Positions 31,780 to 40,680 of a DNA stretch of 64,000 nt are shown here, piece by piece. This DNA comes from Neorhizobium galegae (GTDB taxonomy: Bacteria; Pseudomonadota; Alphaproteobacteria; Rhizobiales; Rhizobiaceae): the NCBI RefSeq assembly GCF_017877055.1, contig NZ_JAGIPG010000005.1, forward strand, positions 62,001-126,000, written 5' to 3'. Numbering within the stretch: position 1 is the first letter of the stretch; each line of letters starts with the position of its first letter. The translations under genes and the position numbers were made by a program. The notes beneath the pieces were generated by a model. It ran no database searches and had not been told where the DNA came from. It saw nothing but the letters and a program-made list of their open reading frames with translations.

Positions 31780-33861
31780 ATGAAGCTCAGGGGGAAACTT
31801 TCGATCGGTCTGGCTGTCGGCCTCGTCACTGCGGCGGGGCTGATCGTCGGCCTCGACGCCGCCGATAGGGCCTATCCGCCGCCGCTCGAAAAGGCGCGAG
31901 TGGTTTCCGCCGAAGTGCTGGATGCGGATGGCGAACTCCTGCGCGCCTTTGCGACGCCCGAAGGCCGCTGGCGGCTTCGCACGACGATCAAAAATGTCGA
32001 TCCGCGGTTCCTGAAAATGCTGGTCGCCTATGAGGACCAGCGTTTCTACGAGCATGCCGGCGTCGATCCGTGGGCGCTTGGTCGTGCCGTGGTGCAACTC
32101 GTCACCAACGGCCACGTCGTCTCGGGCGCCTCGACACTGTCGATGCAGGTGGCGCGGTTGATCGAGCCCCGCGAGAGCCGCTCTCTGACGGCAAAGCTCC
32201 GCCAGGTCGTCCGAGCCATCCAGATCGAAAGGCGCCTGTCCAAGACGGAAATCCTCGAGCTCTACCTGACGCATGCGCCCTATGGCGGCAATCTCGAGGG
32301 CGTGCGGGCTGCAAGCCTTGCCTATTTCGGCAAGGAGCCGCGGCGGCTGACGGTGGCGGAAGCTGCCCTTCTCGTCGCCCTGCCGCAATCGCCGGAAGGC
32401 CGGCGGCCGGACCGGCATTTCAAGATAGCCAAGGCGGCGCGGGAGCGGGTGCTGATGCGTTCGGCCGTGGCGGCCGTCACCGGCGACGGCGAGGCGGAGC
32501 GGGCGGTGGGCGATGGCATTCCGACGCGCCGGCTGCAATTGCCCGCCTACGCTGCGCATCTCGCCGAAGCGGCGATCCGCAAGCAGCCGAAGATCGAGCA
32601 GCACAAGACGACCTTGAAACGCAGCATCCAGCAGGGACTGGAGCAAGTCGCGAGGGAAGCTTCGGTGAAGCTCAGCCCCAAGGTTTCGGTTGCCATGGTG
32701 ATGGCGGACATCACCACAGGTGCGATCGTCGGCGAGGTCGGCTCTGCCGATTATTTCGATGCGAGCCGGTCGGGCTGGGTGGACATGACGCGGGTCAACC
32801 GTTCACCGGGCTCGACGCTCAAGCCGTTCATCTACGGGCTCGCCTTCGAGCAGGGGCTGGTGTCCCAGGAAACGATCATCGAAGACCGGCCGGCGGATTT
32901 CTTCGGTTACCGGCCGAAAAATTTCGACATGACCTATCAGGGCGATGTCAGCGTCCGGCAGGCGCTGCAACTGTCGCTTAACGTGCCCGCGGTGCGGTTG
33001 CTGGATGCGGTCGGCCCCTCGCGGCTGATGATCCGGTTCCGCCGGGCGGATGTACGACCTGTCCTGCCGGCCAACGAGGCACCGGGTCTGGCGATCGGCC
33101 TCGGCGGCGTCGGCATCACGCTCAAGGATCTGGTGCAGGCCTATGCGGCGCTCGCCAATCGCGGCAATCCGATGCGGATCGGCAACGGTATCGAGGACCA
33201 GCCCGGCATGATCGACGGCGAGCCGCTGCTCGAGCCGCAGGCGGTATGGAACGTCGCAGACATTCTCTCGGACGTGCTGCCGCCGCAGGGCAGCCGAAGG
33301 CTCGGCATCGCCTACAAGACCGGCACGAGCTACGGCTATCGCGATGCGTGGTCGGTCGGGTTCGACGGGCGTTATGTGCTGGGCGTCTGGGTCGGCCGGC
33401 CGGACAATGGCGCAGTGCCGGGCATTGCGGGCTATCAGACGGCGGCGCCGATCCTGTTCGAGGCCTTTTCGAAATCCGGCGTGCCGATCACGCCGCTGCC
33501 ATCGGCGCCATCGGGCGCGGTCCGCATTGCGCAGACAGAGCTGCCGATCAGCCAACGGCGTTTCTCGATGACGGCGAGCGGGCTGTTTTCCGCCTCGACG
33601 CGCGAGCCGGCGCCGCAGATCGTCTATCCGCCGGAAGGCGCCCGCCTCGATCTCGGGGCGCAATCGGGAGACATCTCGCCGCTGGTCCTGAAACTGCAGG
33701 GAGGCCGGGCGCCCTTCCGCTGGCTGGCCAACGGCAAACCGCTCAGCGAACTATCCCGTCGCCGCACCAGTGAATGGACGCCGGACGGCGCCGGTTATTC
33801 GACGCTGACGGTGATCGACGCCGCCGGCCGCGCCGCCAGCGTTCGGGTTTTCGTCGAGTAA
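31780..33861 (+). CDS. pbpC: Penicillin-binding protein 1C
   Basis: 693-residue bifunctional class A penicillin-binding protein. A single N-terminal membrane anchor (about residues 7-24) precedes a GT51 transglycosylase domain with the catalytic Glu in YEDQRFYEHAGVDP (about residue 84) and GASTLSMQVARL. The transpeptidase domain has SPGSTLKPFIYG (active-site Ser about 343), LSLNVPA and YKTGTSYGY (about 511-519). A C-terminal domain of the BiPBP_C type (about 600-693) is present, as in PBP1C. It polymerises and cross-links peptidoglycan. It follows the alpha-2-macroglobulin gene by 16 bases, as in other Gram-negatives. The ATG at 31780 gives the membrane anchor. Confidence 0.93.
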   Translation: MKLRGKLSIGLAVGLVTAAGLIVGLDAADRAYPPPLEKARVVSAEVLDADGELLRAFATPEGRWRLRTTIKNVDPRFLKMLVAYEDQRFYEHAGVDPWALGRAVVQLVTNGHVVSGASTLSMQVARLIEPRESRSLTAKLRQVVRAIQIERRLSKTEILELYLTHAPYGGNLEGVRAASLAYFGKEPRRLTVAEAALLVALPQSPEGRRPDRHFKIAKAARERVLMRSAVAAVTGDGEAERAVGDGIPTRRLQLPAYAAHLAEAAIRKQPKIEQHKTTLKRSIQQGLEQVAREASVKLSPKVSVAMVMADITTGAIVGEVGSADYFDASRSGWVDMTRVNRSPGSTLKPFIYGLAFEQGLVSQETIIEDRPADFFGYRPKNFDMTYQGDVSVRQALQLSLNVPAVRLLDAVGPSRLMIRFRRADVRPVLPANEAPGLAIGLGGVGITLKDLVQAYAALANRGNPMRIGNGIEDQPGMIDGEPLLEPQAVWNVADILSDVLPPQGSRRLGIAYKTGTSYGYRDAWSVGFDGRYVLGVWVGRPDNGAVPGIAGYQTAAPILFEAFSKSGVPITPLPSAPSGAVRIAQTELPISQRRFSMTASGLFSASTREPAPQIVYPPEGARLDLGAQSGDISPLVLKLQGGRAPFRWLANGKPLSELSRRRTSEWTPDGAGYSTLTVIDAAGRAASVRVFVE

Positions 33862-33997
33862 GATCGGGATTCGGTGAAGCCGGCGGGATGATCCAGTGCG
33901 TCCGGTTCCGGAATCAAACACTTTGATTTCCGGCCTTCGGCCAACACTCTGGAGCCCGCGCAGTCTCCTGCCGTGGCTTTTCAAAGATCGGAGAGCC

Positions 33998-34051
33998 CAC
34001 ACGAATGCGGAACCTCAATAGATTTTAGTTAAGTGGCTCCGCATTCGCGTG
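33998..34051. repeat. 17-bp imperfect inverted repeat
   Basis: Arms 33998-34014 and 34035-34051 match at 15 of 17 positions, separated by 20 bases. Read on the minus strand, the hairpin spans the stop codon of the possible 67-residue gene. No T-run follows on either strand. Confidence 0.65.
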
Positions 34052-34228
34052 GCCTTCGGCGTCTTGTCGGGGCTTCCGGCCCCTACAGGTGATCACCTCG
34101 CCCCACTGCGTGGCTTTGTTCGCGGCTTCCTTTCGGGAAACCTTGCCACTTGCACGGCCAATCCGAACCCGGCCCGGCGGCCAGGGGGAGGCTTGATAGG
34201 CAGCTTCATCCGAAGACATCGCCGCCAT
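34025..34228 (-). CDS. Possible small basic protein, 67 residues, hypothetical
   Basis: Not recognised. The minus-strand frame from ATG 34228 has a very good ribosome-binding site, GGGAGG eight bases before the start. It encodes 67 residues: an N-terminal MAAMSSDEAAYQASPWPPGR, a basic middle (RVRIGRASGKVSRKEAANKA), and a hydrophilic tail with one Cys. There is no signal peptide or membrane segment. The longer version from 34246 would include the ribosome-binding site as codons and is less likely. It lies in a repeat-rich gap, with an inverted repeat across its stop, so it may belong to a repeated intergenic element rather than be a true gene. Confidence 0.4.
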   Translation of the reverse strand: MAAMSSDEAAYQASPWPPGRVRIGRASGKVSRKEAANKATQWGEVITCRGRKPRQDAEGHANAEPLN

Positions 34229-34457
34229 GGCTTTCACCTCCCTCACCTTCCCCGCACGTTACGGATCCAATAAGGGCGCCGGCCTCCGCCCGCCCGCGAA
34301 CGTCTCGCGAAACACTCCGGCGACGGAAGCGGGGGGATTGTAGGCATGGGATGGGAGGCCGTGAATGATGACGTGGTTAAGTCATTGAAGATGCTGGGCG
34401 GAGGCGATGGATTGTCCACGGGGCAAAACCGAAGACAGCATTGAAAGGCGTGCCCGC

Positions 34458-34650
34458 GATACCCCCTTTGTCCTGCCGGACATCTCCCTCAAGGAGGGAG
34501 ATCGGCTGGGAGCGAGGTCTTACCCGACCAAAAGTCTTGAGATTGCCGAGGTCCCTTCCTGCCCTTACAAACTAGAGGGAGACCGCTGAGCATGCCTCCT
34601 TCAATCTCCCCCCTTGAGGGGGAGATGCCCGGCAAGGCAGAGGGGGTGCC
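34458..34650. repeat. RIME-like inverted pair of palindromic elements
   Basis: The left arm (34458-34502) and right arm (34604-34650) are near reverse complements of about 45 bases. Each contains its own perfect 9-bp hairpin: ATCTCCCTC/GAGGGAGAT at 34482-34502 and ATCTCCCCC/GGGGGAGAT at 34604-34626. The sequence style (CATCTCCC, GCCGGGCA or TGCCGGACA, CCCCCT) is that of palindromic mosaic repeats widespread between genes in Rhizobiaceae. The 101 bases between the arms show no gene. Confidence 0.7.
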
Positions 34651-34739
34651 TCACGGCACGGCCTCTCTCAAATTGCCTCACGACCGCACCCGAAAATCGG
34701 CTTTTCGGAAAGCCTGATGCGGCCGCTTCGAAGGAGGTT

Positions 34740-35594
34740 TTAGGCCGCCGCTGCGGCCTTCTTCTTCGCGATGCGGGCGCGGATGGACTCGATGTCGGCC
34801 TTCGGCGTCGCCTTGAAAAGCGTACGGGTATAGTCGTGCTTCGGGTCCGAGAAGACTTCTTCCCGGGTGCCGTATTCCACCGCTTCGCCGAAATACATCA
34901 CCATCACCTCGTCGGCGATGTAGCGCACCACCGACAGGTCGTGGCTGATGAAGACGTAGGTGAGGTTGAACTCGTCCTGCAGGTCGGCGAGCAGGTTCAG
35001 CACCTGGGCCTGGACCGAAAGGTCGAGGGCGGAAACCGGTTCGTCGAGGACCAGCAGTTTCGGGTTCATCATTAGCGCGCGGGCAATCGCGATGCGCTGG
35101 CGCTGGCCGCCGGAGAACATGTGCGGATAGCGGTTGTAGTGTTCCGGGCCGAGGCCGACCTTCGTCAGCATTTCGCTGGCGCGATCGCGGCGTTCGGCAG
35201 CCGACATGTCGGTATTGATCGCGAGCGGCTCACCGAGCACGTCGCCGATCTTCTGGCGCGGATTGAGCGAACCATAGGGGTTCTGGAAGACGATCTGCAC
35301 CTTCTGGCGCATCTCCTGGGTCAGGTGGCCGGGGCGGGTGTCGACCTTCTTGTTGTCGATCAGCAAATCGCCGCCGGTCGGTTCGTCGATGAAGGTCAGC
35401 ATGCGGGCAAGGGTGGACTTGCCGCAGCCGCTCTCGCCGACGATCGCCAGCGTCTTGCCGCGTTCCAGCTTGAAGGAAACGCCCTTCACCGCATGGATGA
35501 TCTTCTTCGGCTTGAAGAGGCCGCCCGGCAGTTCGTAATCGCGCTTGATGTTGCGCACTTCGAGCATGGTGTTGTCGGTCATGGTCTCGCTCAT
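34740..35594 (-). CDS. dppF: Dipeptide ABC transporter ATP-binding protein DppF
   Basis: 284-residue cytoplasmic ATPase. Walker A GESGCGKST (about residues 53-61), signature FSGGQRQRIAIARAL (about 161-175), Walker B LLVLDEPVSALD (about 181-192) and the H-loop FISHDLSVV. The C-terminal oligopeptide-type extension is short (VMYFGEAVEYGTREEVF onward) and lysine/alanine-rich at the end. It pairs with DppD to energise uptake through DppBC. The ATG at 35594 overlaps the dppD stop by 4 bases (ATGA), so translation is coupled. Last gene of the dppABCDF operon; no clear T-rich terminator was seen directly after it. Confidence 0.92.
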   Translation of the reverse strand: MSETMTDNTMLEVRNIKRDYELPGGLFKPKKIIHAVKGVSFKLERGKTLAIVGESGCGKSTLARMLTFIDEPTGGDLLIDNKKVDTRPGHLTQEMRQKVQIVFQNPYGSLNPRQKIGDVLGEPLAINTDMSAAERRDRASEMLTKVGLGPEHYNRYPHMFSGGQRQRIAIARALMMNPKLLVLDEPVSALDLSVQAQVLNLLADLQDEFNLTYVFISHDLSVVRYIADEVMVMYFGEAVEYGTREEVFSDPKHDYTRTLFKATPKADIESIRARIAKKKAAAAA

Positions 35595-36448
35595 GCGCTT
35601 ACCCCCGGTGCGGGTTCCGGATTGCCGTCGAAGAAGGCGGAAACGGTGGTGAGGCGGTCGCCGGTGGCGTTTTCCGGCAGCGCCGCCAGCAGCGCCTTGG
35701 TGTAGTTGCTCTTCGGGCTTTCGAAGAGGGAGAGCACGTCGGCCTCCTCCATCTTGCGGCCCTTGTACTGCACGACGACGCGGTCGGCGGTCTCGGCGAC
35801 GACGCCCATATCATGGGTGATCATGATCAGGCCCATGCCGTTTTTCGCCTGCAGCGCCATGATGAGGTCGAGGATCTGCTTCTGGATCGTCACGTCGAGT
35901 GCGGTGGTCGGTTCGTCGGCGATCAAGAGCTTCGGATTGCAGGCGATCGCAATGGCGATCATCACGCGCTGGCACTGGCCGCCGGACATCTGGTGCGGAA
36001 AGTGGTTCAGCCGCTCTTCCGGGTTGGGCAGGCCGACCTGGCTGAACAGTTCGATGGCGCGGGCGCGGCGGGCTTTTGCGTCGAGGCCGAGATGGATGCT
36101 CAGCACTTCCTCGATCTGGAAGCCGACCGTGAAGCACGGGTTGAGGCTGGCGACCGGCTCCTGGAAGATCATCGCGATATCCTTGCCGATCAGCTTGCGG
36201 CGCTCGGCCGGGCTGATGTTCTGGATGTCGCGGCCCTCGAAGAGCATGCGGTCGGCCGTGATCTTGGCAGTCCAGGGGAGAAGGCCCATGACGGCCAGCA
36301 TGGCGACGGACTTGCCGGAGCCGGATTCGCCGACGATGGCCAGGACCTCGGCCTTTTCGACCGAGATGGAGACGCCGTCGACGGCGCGGAACCAGCCGGT
36401 CGCGGTTTCGAATTCGACGGTGAGATTGTCGATTTGCAAGAGCGCCAT
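35591..36448 (-). CDS. dppD: Dipeptide ABC transporter ATP-binding protein DppD
   Basis: 285-residue ATPase. Walker A GESGSGKSV (about residues 38-46), signature MSGGQCQRVMIAIAIA (about 152-167), Walker B LLIADEPTTALD (about 172-183), ITHDMGVV. The C-terminal oligopeptide/dipeptide extension is present (YTKALLAALPE). Cys in the signature (GGQCQR instead of GGQRQR) is a common DppD variant. The start is ATG 36448, two bases after the dppC stop; the longer frame up to 36559 encodes an arginine-rich shadow of dppC and is rejected. Works as a heterodimer with DppF. Confidence 0.92.
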   Translation of the reverse strand: MALLQIDNLTVEFETATGWFRAVDGVSISVEKAEVLAIVGESGSGKSVAMLAVMGLLPWTAKITADRMLFEGRDIQNISPAERRKLIGKDIAMIFQEPVASLNPCFTVGFQIEEVLSIHLGLDAKARRARAIELFSQVGLPNPEERLNHFPHQMSGGQCQRVMIAIAIACNPKLLIADEPTTALDVTIQKQILDLIMALQAKNGMGLIMITHDMGVVAETADRVVVQYKGRKMEEADVLSLFESPKSNYTKALLAALPENATGDRLTTVSAFFDGNPEPAPGVSA

Positions 36449-36450
36449 GA

Positions 36451-37368
36451 TCAGGACCTCTTCAGTTTCGGGTCGAGCGCATCGCGCAGGCCGTCGCCCA
36501 TCAGGTTGATGGCAAGGACGGTGACGAGAATGGCAACGCCGGGGAAGGTGACGACCCACCAGGCGCGCAGGATGAATTCACGCGCTTCGGCAAGCATCGT
36601 GCCCCATTCCGGTGCCGGCGGCTGAGCGCCCATGCCGAGGAAGCCGAGGGCGGCTGCATCGAGGATGGCGTTCGAGAAGGAGAGCGTCGCCTGGACGATC
36701 AGTGGTGCGGTGCAGTTCGGCAGGATGGTGCGGAACATCAGGCGGATGGGACCGGCCCCGGCGAGCCTTGCTGCGGTCACGTAGTCGCGGCTCTTCTCGG
36801 CCATCACGGCGGCGCGGGTGAGGCGCACGAAATGCGGCTGCAGGGTGAGCGCGATGGCGATCATGCCGTTGGTGAGGCTTGGGCCCAGGATCGCGACGAG
36901 CACGAGGGCGAGCAGCAGCGACGGGAAGGCGAGGATGATATCCATCAGGCGCATGATGACCGTATCGATCCAGCCGCGGTAATAACCGGCGATCAGGCCG
37001 ACGATGATGCCGCCGGTGAGCGACAGCGTCGTCACGAAGACGCCGATGAACAGCGAATACTGCGCGCCATAGATCAGGCGGGACAGGATATCGCGGCCGA
37101 CAGGATCAGTGCCGAGCAGATAGGACGGGTTGCCGCCCTCGGCCCAGGCCGGCGGAAGCAGGGCGAAATCGCGATACTGCTCGAACGGCGAATGCGGGGC
37201 GATGAACGACGCGAAGATCGCCACGATGACGAGGGCGACGAAAATAATGAGGCCCAGAACGGCGCCGCGATTTTCGGAAAAGTAGAACCAGAACTCGCGG
37301 AGCATCTGGCGGCGCATCGCGGCGCTGGAAACCGGTTCGGCGATCTTGCTAACAGTGGTATCGGCCAT
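36451..37368 (-). CDS. dppC: Dipeptide ABC transporter permease DppC
   Basis: 305-residue inner-membrane permease. The cytoplasmic N-terminus precedes the first helix (about residues 36-55, GAVLGLIIFVALVIVAIFAS). The periplasmic motif YLLGTDPVGRDILSRLIYGA (about 103-122) is followed by five further helices, and EAA-loop-like AARLAGAGPIRLMFRTILPN (about 202-221). It ends MGDGLRDALDPKLKRS, the family C-terminus. It starts 26 bases after dppB and ends 2 bases before dppD, so it is translated with them. The substrate is inferred from the operon as di- or tripeptides. Confidence 0.92.
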   Translation of the reverse strand: MADTTVSKIAEPVSSAAMRRQMLREFWFYFSENRGAVLGLIIFVALVIVAIFASFIAPHSPFEQYRDFALLPPAWAEGGNPSYLLGTDPVGRDILSRLIYGAQYSLFIGVFVTTLSLTGGIIVGLIAGYYRGWIDTVIMRLMDIILAFPSLLLALVLVAILGPSLTNGMIAIALTLQPHFVRLTRAAVMAEKSRDYVTAARLAGAGPIRLMFRTILPNCTAPLIVQATLSFSNAILDAAALGFLGMGAQPPAPEWGTMLAEAREFILRAWWVVTFPGVAILVTVLAINLMGDGLRDALDPKLKRS

Positions 37369-37394
37369 GGGATTTTCTCCTTCTTGGTGCCGGA

Positions 37395-38399
37395 TCAGTG
37401 TCGGATTCTGGGGTTGATCAGGCCGTAGAGCAGATCAACGACGAGATTGACGAACATGATGATGGCCGCGATCAGGAGCAGGCCGCCCTGGATGACCGCG
37501 TAGTCGCGGCGAAAGACGCTGTCGACCATCCACTTGCCGATGCCCGGCCAGGAGAAGATCGTCTCGGTGAGGATGGCGCCGGCGAGCATGACGCCGATCT
37601 GCAGGCCGATTGTGGTGATGACCGGGATCATGGCGTTGCGCAGCGCATGGATGCCGACGACGCGGAAGGGCGAGAGGCCCTTGGCGCGGGCGGTGCGGAC
37701 GTAGTCTTCCGAGAGCACTTCCAGCATGGCGGAACGCGTCTGGCGGGCGATGACCGCGAGCGGAATGGTCGCAAGCACGATCGAGGGAAGCGCCAGATGG
37801 CTGATCGCCGAGGCGAAGGCGCCCTTCTGCCCCGACAGAAGAGAGTCGATCAGCATGAAACCGGTGACCGGCGGGAAGAAGAACATCAGCGAGATGCGGC
37901 CGGAAACCGGGAACCATTGCAGGGTGCCGGAGAAGAGGATGATCAGCAGCAGGCCCCACCAGAAGATCGGCATCGAATAACCGACGAGCGCGATGCCCAT
38001 CAGCCCCTGGTCGAAGATCGAGCCGCGCTTGATCGCCGCGATCACGCCGGCCGGAATGCCGAGCGCGATGGCGATGACGATGGCACAGAAGGACAGTTCG
38101 ACGGTCGCCGGGAAAAGCGCCCAGAACTGGTCGAGGATCGGCTTCTTGGAGACGATCGACGAGCCGAAATCACCGGTCAGCACGCCGCCGAGGTAATCGA
38201 AATACTGGATGACCAGCGGCCGGTCCATGCCGAGCTGGGCACTGATCTGGGCATGGCGCTCCGGCGACATGACGCGTTCGCCGGAAAGAAGTGCAACCGG
38301 ATCACCCGGCAGAAGTCGGATAAATGAAAATGCAATGATCGAGACCCCGATGAAAGTCGGGATCAACACGGCGATACGCCGCAAAAGGAAGCCAAACAT
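37395..38399 (-). CDS. dppB: Dipeptide ABC transporter permease DppB
   Basis: 334-residue inner-membrane permease, the standard length. It begins MFGFLLRRIAVLIPTFIGVS, a DppB-type first helix, followed by FIRLLPGDPVALLSGERV and a large periplasmic loop. The EAA loop is YVRTARAKGLSPFRVVGIHA (about residues 227-246), and the end is DLLYGLINPRIRH. It is separated from dppA by 157 bases containing a hairpin that may lower its expression relative to the binding protein. It forms the transmembrane channel with DppC. Confidence 0.93.
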   Translation of the reverse strand: MFGFLLRRIAVLIPTFIGVSIIAFSFIRLLPGDPVALLSGERVMSPERHAQISAQLGMDRPLVIQYFDYLGGVLTGDFGSSIVSKKPILDQFWALFPATVELSFCAIVIAIALGIPAGVIAAIKRGSIFDQGLMGIALVGYSMPIFWWGLLLIILFSGTLQWFPVSGRISLMFFFPPVTGFMLIDSLLSGQKGAFASAISHLALPSIVLATIPLAVIARQTRSAMLEVLSEDYVRTARAKGLSPFRVVGIHALRNAMIPVITTIGLQIGVMLAGAILTETIFSWPGIGKWMVDSVFRRDYAVIQGGLLLIAAIIMFVNLVVDLLYGLINPRIRH

Positions 38400-38499
38400 T
38401 CGAAACCTTTAGTGGTTTTTGGTTCGTGGCCGATTCATGGATCTGTCAAGCCATGAAGGCGGCAATCGTGGCGTCTTCGCCAAATTTTGGCGTCTCATA

Positions 38500-38535
38500 A
38501 GAAAATGCCGCGGGAAACGCAACGCGTCCCGCGGC
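38500..38535 (-). terminator. Partial terminator/attenuator between dppA and dppB
   Basis: On the minus strand a 9-bp stem (38535-38527 with 38515-38507) and an 11-base loop are followed by ATTTTCTT, 22 bases after the dppA stop. Such hairpins commonly let a binding-protein gene be expressed above its membrane partners. Confidence 0.7.
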
Positions 38536-38556
38536 AAAATCGTCGTGAAGCAGAAA

Positions 38557-40152
38557 TTACTGCGCGATATCGACCGCTTCGAAGGTGAAGTCGCCGAGCG
38601 GGCTCTGGGTAAAGCCGGTCACGCCCTTGCGCATCGGAACGACTGCGAGAGAGTGATCGATGGTTGCCCAGGGAGCGTCCTTCTTGAAGACGAGCTGAGC
38701 CTGTTCGTAGAGCTTGGTGCGCTCGGCCTGGTCGGAGGTGATCTTGGCCTTCTTCACCAGTTCGTCGAATTCCTTGTTGCACCACTGGGCGCGGTTGTTG
38801 CCGCCGACGGCGTCGCAGCCGAGCAGCGTATCAAGGAAGTTGTCCGGGTCGCCGTTGTCGCCGGTCCAGCCCATGATGGCGGCGCCGTCACGGTTCTTGT
38901 CCTTCGAACGCTGCAGGTATTCGGCCCATTCGAAGGAGACGATCTCGACCTTGACGCCGATCTTGGCGAAATCGTCCTGGATGATTTCGGCAGCACGGCG
39001 GGCGTTCAGCATGTAGGGACGCGATACCGGCATCGCCCAGACCTTCATGGAGAGGTCCTTGACGCCTGCATCGGCGAGCATCTTCTTGGCCGCCTCGAGG
39101 TCGTAGGTGTCGTCCTGGGTGGCCTTGCTGTAGGACCACATGGTCGGCGGGATCGGGTTGACGGCCGGTGTCGCCATGCCCTGGAAGACGGCATCGACGA
39201 TCGCCTTCTTGTTGATCGCCTTGTTCAGCGCCTTGCGGACTTCGACCTTGTCGAACGGAGCCTTGGTCGTGTTGTAGGCGAGGTAGGCGACGTTCAGGCC
39301 TTCCTGCTCCAGAACCTGGAGGTTCGGATCAGCCTTCATGGCCTTCACGTCGGCGGCGTTCGGATAGGGCATCAGGTGGCATTCGCCGGCCTTCAGCTTC
39401 TGGTAACGGACGGCGGCATCGGTGGTGATCGCGAAGACGAGGTCGTCGATCTTCGGAGCCGGGCCCCAGAAATCGGCATTCTTCTTGTAGCGGATGACGG
39501 CGTCCTGCTGGTAGCCGACGAAGGTGAACGGACCGGTGCCGACCGGCATCTGGTTCAGTTGTTCCTTCTTGCCGGCCTTGTCGAGGCTGTCGGCATATTC
39601 CTTCGACAGGATCGAGGCGAACGGCATGGCGACGTTGGCGAGGAACGGTGCTTCCGGACGGTTGAGCGTGACCTTGACGGTCAGGTCATCGACCTTCTCG
39701 ATCGACTTGATCAGCTTCGGAAAGCCCATGCCCTCGGCATATTCCCAGGACGCGCCGGAAATGTACTTGTTCCAGGCGTTCTTCTCGTCGATCTGGCGGC
39801 CGAGCGAGAAGACGACGTCGTCGGCGTTCAGGTTGCGGGTCGGCTTGAAGAAGTCGGTCGTCTGGAACTTGACGTTCGGACGCAGCTTGAAGGTGTAGAC
39901 GGTGCCGTCAGCGGAAATCTCCCAGCTCTGGGCAAGCGCTGCTTCCGGCTGGGTCGTGCCCGGCTTGAACTCGAGCAGGCGGTTGTAGATCGGATGCGCC
40001 GAAGCGTCGAAGGTCGTGCCGGCGGTATAGATGCCGGGGTCGAAGCCTTCCGGAGAACCTTCCGAGCAATATACGAAGGTCTTGGCGCTGGCGGCGCTTG
40101 CAAAGAATGTTGCCGACAGCAGCGCTGCGGCAAGGGCGAGTTTGTATTTCAT
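38557..40152 (-). CDS. dppA: Dipeptide-binding periplasmic protein DppA
   Basis: 531-residue SBP family 5 protein. Sec signal peptide of about 23 residues (MKYKLALAAALLSATFFASA, then ASA before KTFVYC). The mature start FVYCSEGSPEGFDPGIYTAG is the DppA pattern. Other landmarks are YTFKLRPNVKFQTTDFFKPT (about residues 71-90), the NRPEAPFLANVAMPFASIL segment and the late IMGWTGDNGDPDNFLDTLLG (about 428-447), which matches DppA. It delivers dipeptides, and in some species heme or 5-aminolevulinate, to DppBCDF. First gene of the operon, with the promoter in the 528-base gap upstream that it shares with the divergent amidohydrolase. Confidence 0.93.
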   Translation of the reverse strand: MKYKLALAAALLSATFFASAASAKTFVYCSEGSPEGFDPGIYTAGTTFDASAHPIYNRLLEFKPGTTQPEAALAQSWEISADGTVYTFKLRPNVKFQTTDFFKPTRNLNADDVVFSLGRQIDEKNAWNKYISGASWEYAEGMGFPKLIKSIEKVDDLTVKVTLNRPEAPFLANVAMPFASILSKEYADSLDKAGKKEQLNQMPVGTGPFTFVGYQQDAVIRYKKNADFWGPAPKIDDLVFAITTDAAVRYQKLKAGECHLMPYPNAADVKAMKADPNLQVLEQEGLNVAYLAYNTTKAPFDKVEVRKALNKAINKKAIVDAVFQGMATPAVNPIPPTMWSYSKATQDDTYDLEAAKKMLADAGVKDLSMKVWAMPVSRPYMLNARRAAEIIQDDFAKIGVKVEIVSFEWAEYLQRSKDKNRDGAAIMGWTGDNGDPDNFLDTLLGCDAVGGNNRAQWCNKEFDELVKKAKITSDQAERTKLYEQAQLVFKKDAPWATIDHSLAVVPMRKGVTGFTQSPLGDFTFEAVDIAQ

Positions 40153-40680
40153 ATGGATCTCCCAATGACCTGTGGCCGGCTTATGTGCCGTGCCCGGTTG
40201 ATGTCTTCAGCTGGAATGGTGCGCCATATAGCGCCCAAGGACCGGTATTCCTGTGTTCACCTCCTGGCCGGCGATATTTCGCTGCGGCCGGCCTTCAAAT
40301 GCGTTTCTCCTGGCGGGTCCGCTCCGGCCTTCAGCCGCGCATCTCCCATTGTTGCCGATCCCGATCAACGGCGTTGCGCCGTATCGGATTTCACGCCCGC
40401 TTTATTTTTAGAAAATTTTCCACAAAATCGGCAAAATCCCGGTTATTTTTATTGTTTTCGGCTCGTGCTGTAGATTTGCCTGCGGGCCGTGGGGCGCGAG
40501 CATAGCGATTATGATCCCGTTGTCGAGATGCGAAGATTCGCGCTCTGGTCACATCCCCATTCCTTCCGTCCAATCTTCCCGTAGTGCCGATTTCCGCTGC
40601 AATGCCGCATTGCCATCGGCTCAGAATGGGGTACGGTTCGGGCCTTCCGACCAGCATAGATGTATCGAGGCAACGGTTTC
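40153..40680. promoter_or_regulatory. Divergent promoter region between dppA and the AbgB-like gene
   Basis: 528 bases without a convincing gene. An AT-rich block at about 40400-40465 (several TTTT and ATTTTT runs) stands out from the GC-rich surroundings and could hold promoters. No clear operator palindrome or riboswitch was recognised. Several overlapping small frames are present but lack ribosome-binding sites. Confidence 0.4.

Larger units (their letters stand above)
33862..34739. other. Intergenic, repeat-rich region between pbpC and dppF
   Basis: About 880 bases between the pbpC and dppF stop codons. It holds a bulged hairpin at 33908-33933 (CCGGAATCAAA and TTTGATTTCCGG), a 17-bp imperfect inverted repeat at 33998-34051, one plausible small minus-strand gene (34025-34228), and a RIME-like inverted pair at 34458-34650. 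The remaining small open frames have no similarity or ribosome-binding site and are not annotated. Confidence 0.6.

Noticed and set aside
34407..34589. 60-codon open frame in the intergenic repeat region
   Set aside because: It overlaps the palindromic repeat, has no ribosome-binding site and no protein-like composition.
33862..34739. Insertion sequence or integration site
   Set aside because: No transposase or integrase fragment, tRNA end or target duplication was found; the repeats fit the short intergenic palindromes of Rhizobiaceae.
36449..36559. N-terminal extension of DppD
   Set aside because: The 37 extra residues are an arginine/proline-rich shadow of dppC; family similarity begins at MALLQIDNLTVEF.
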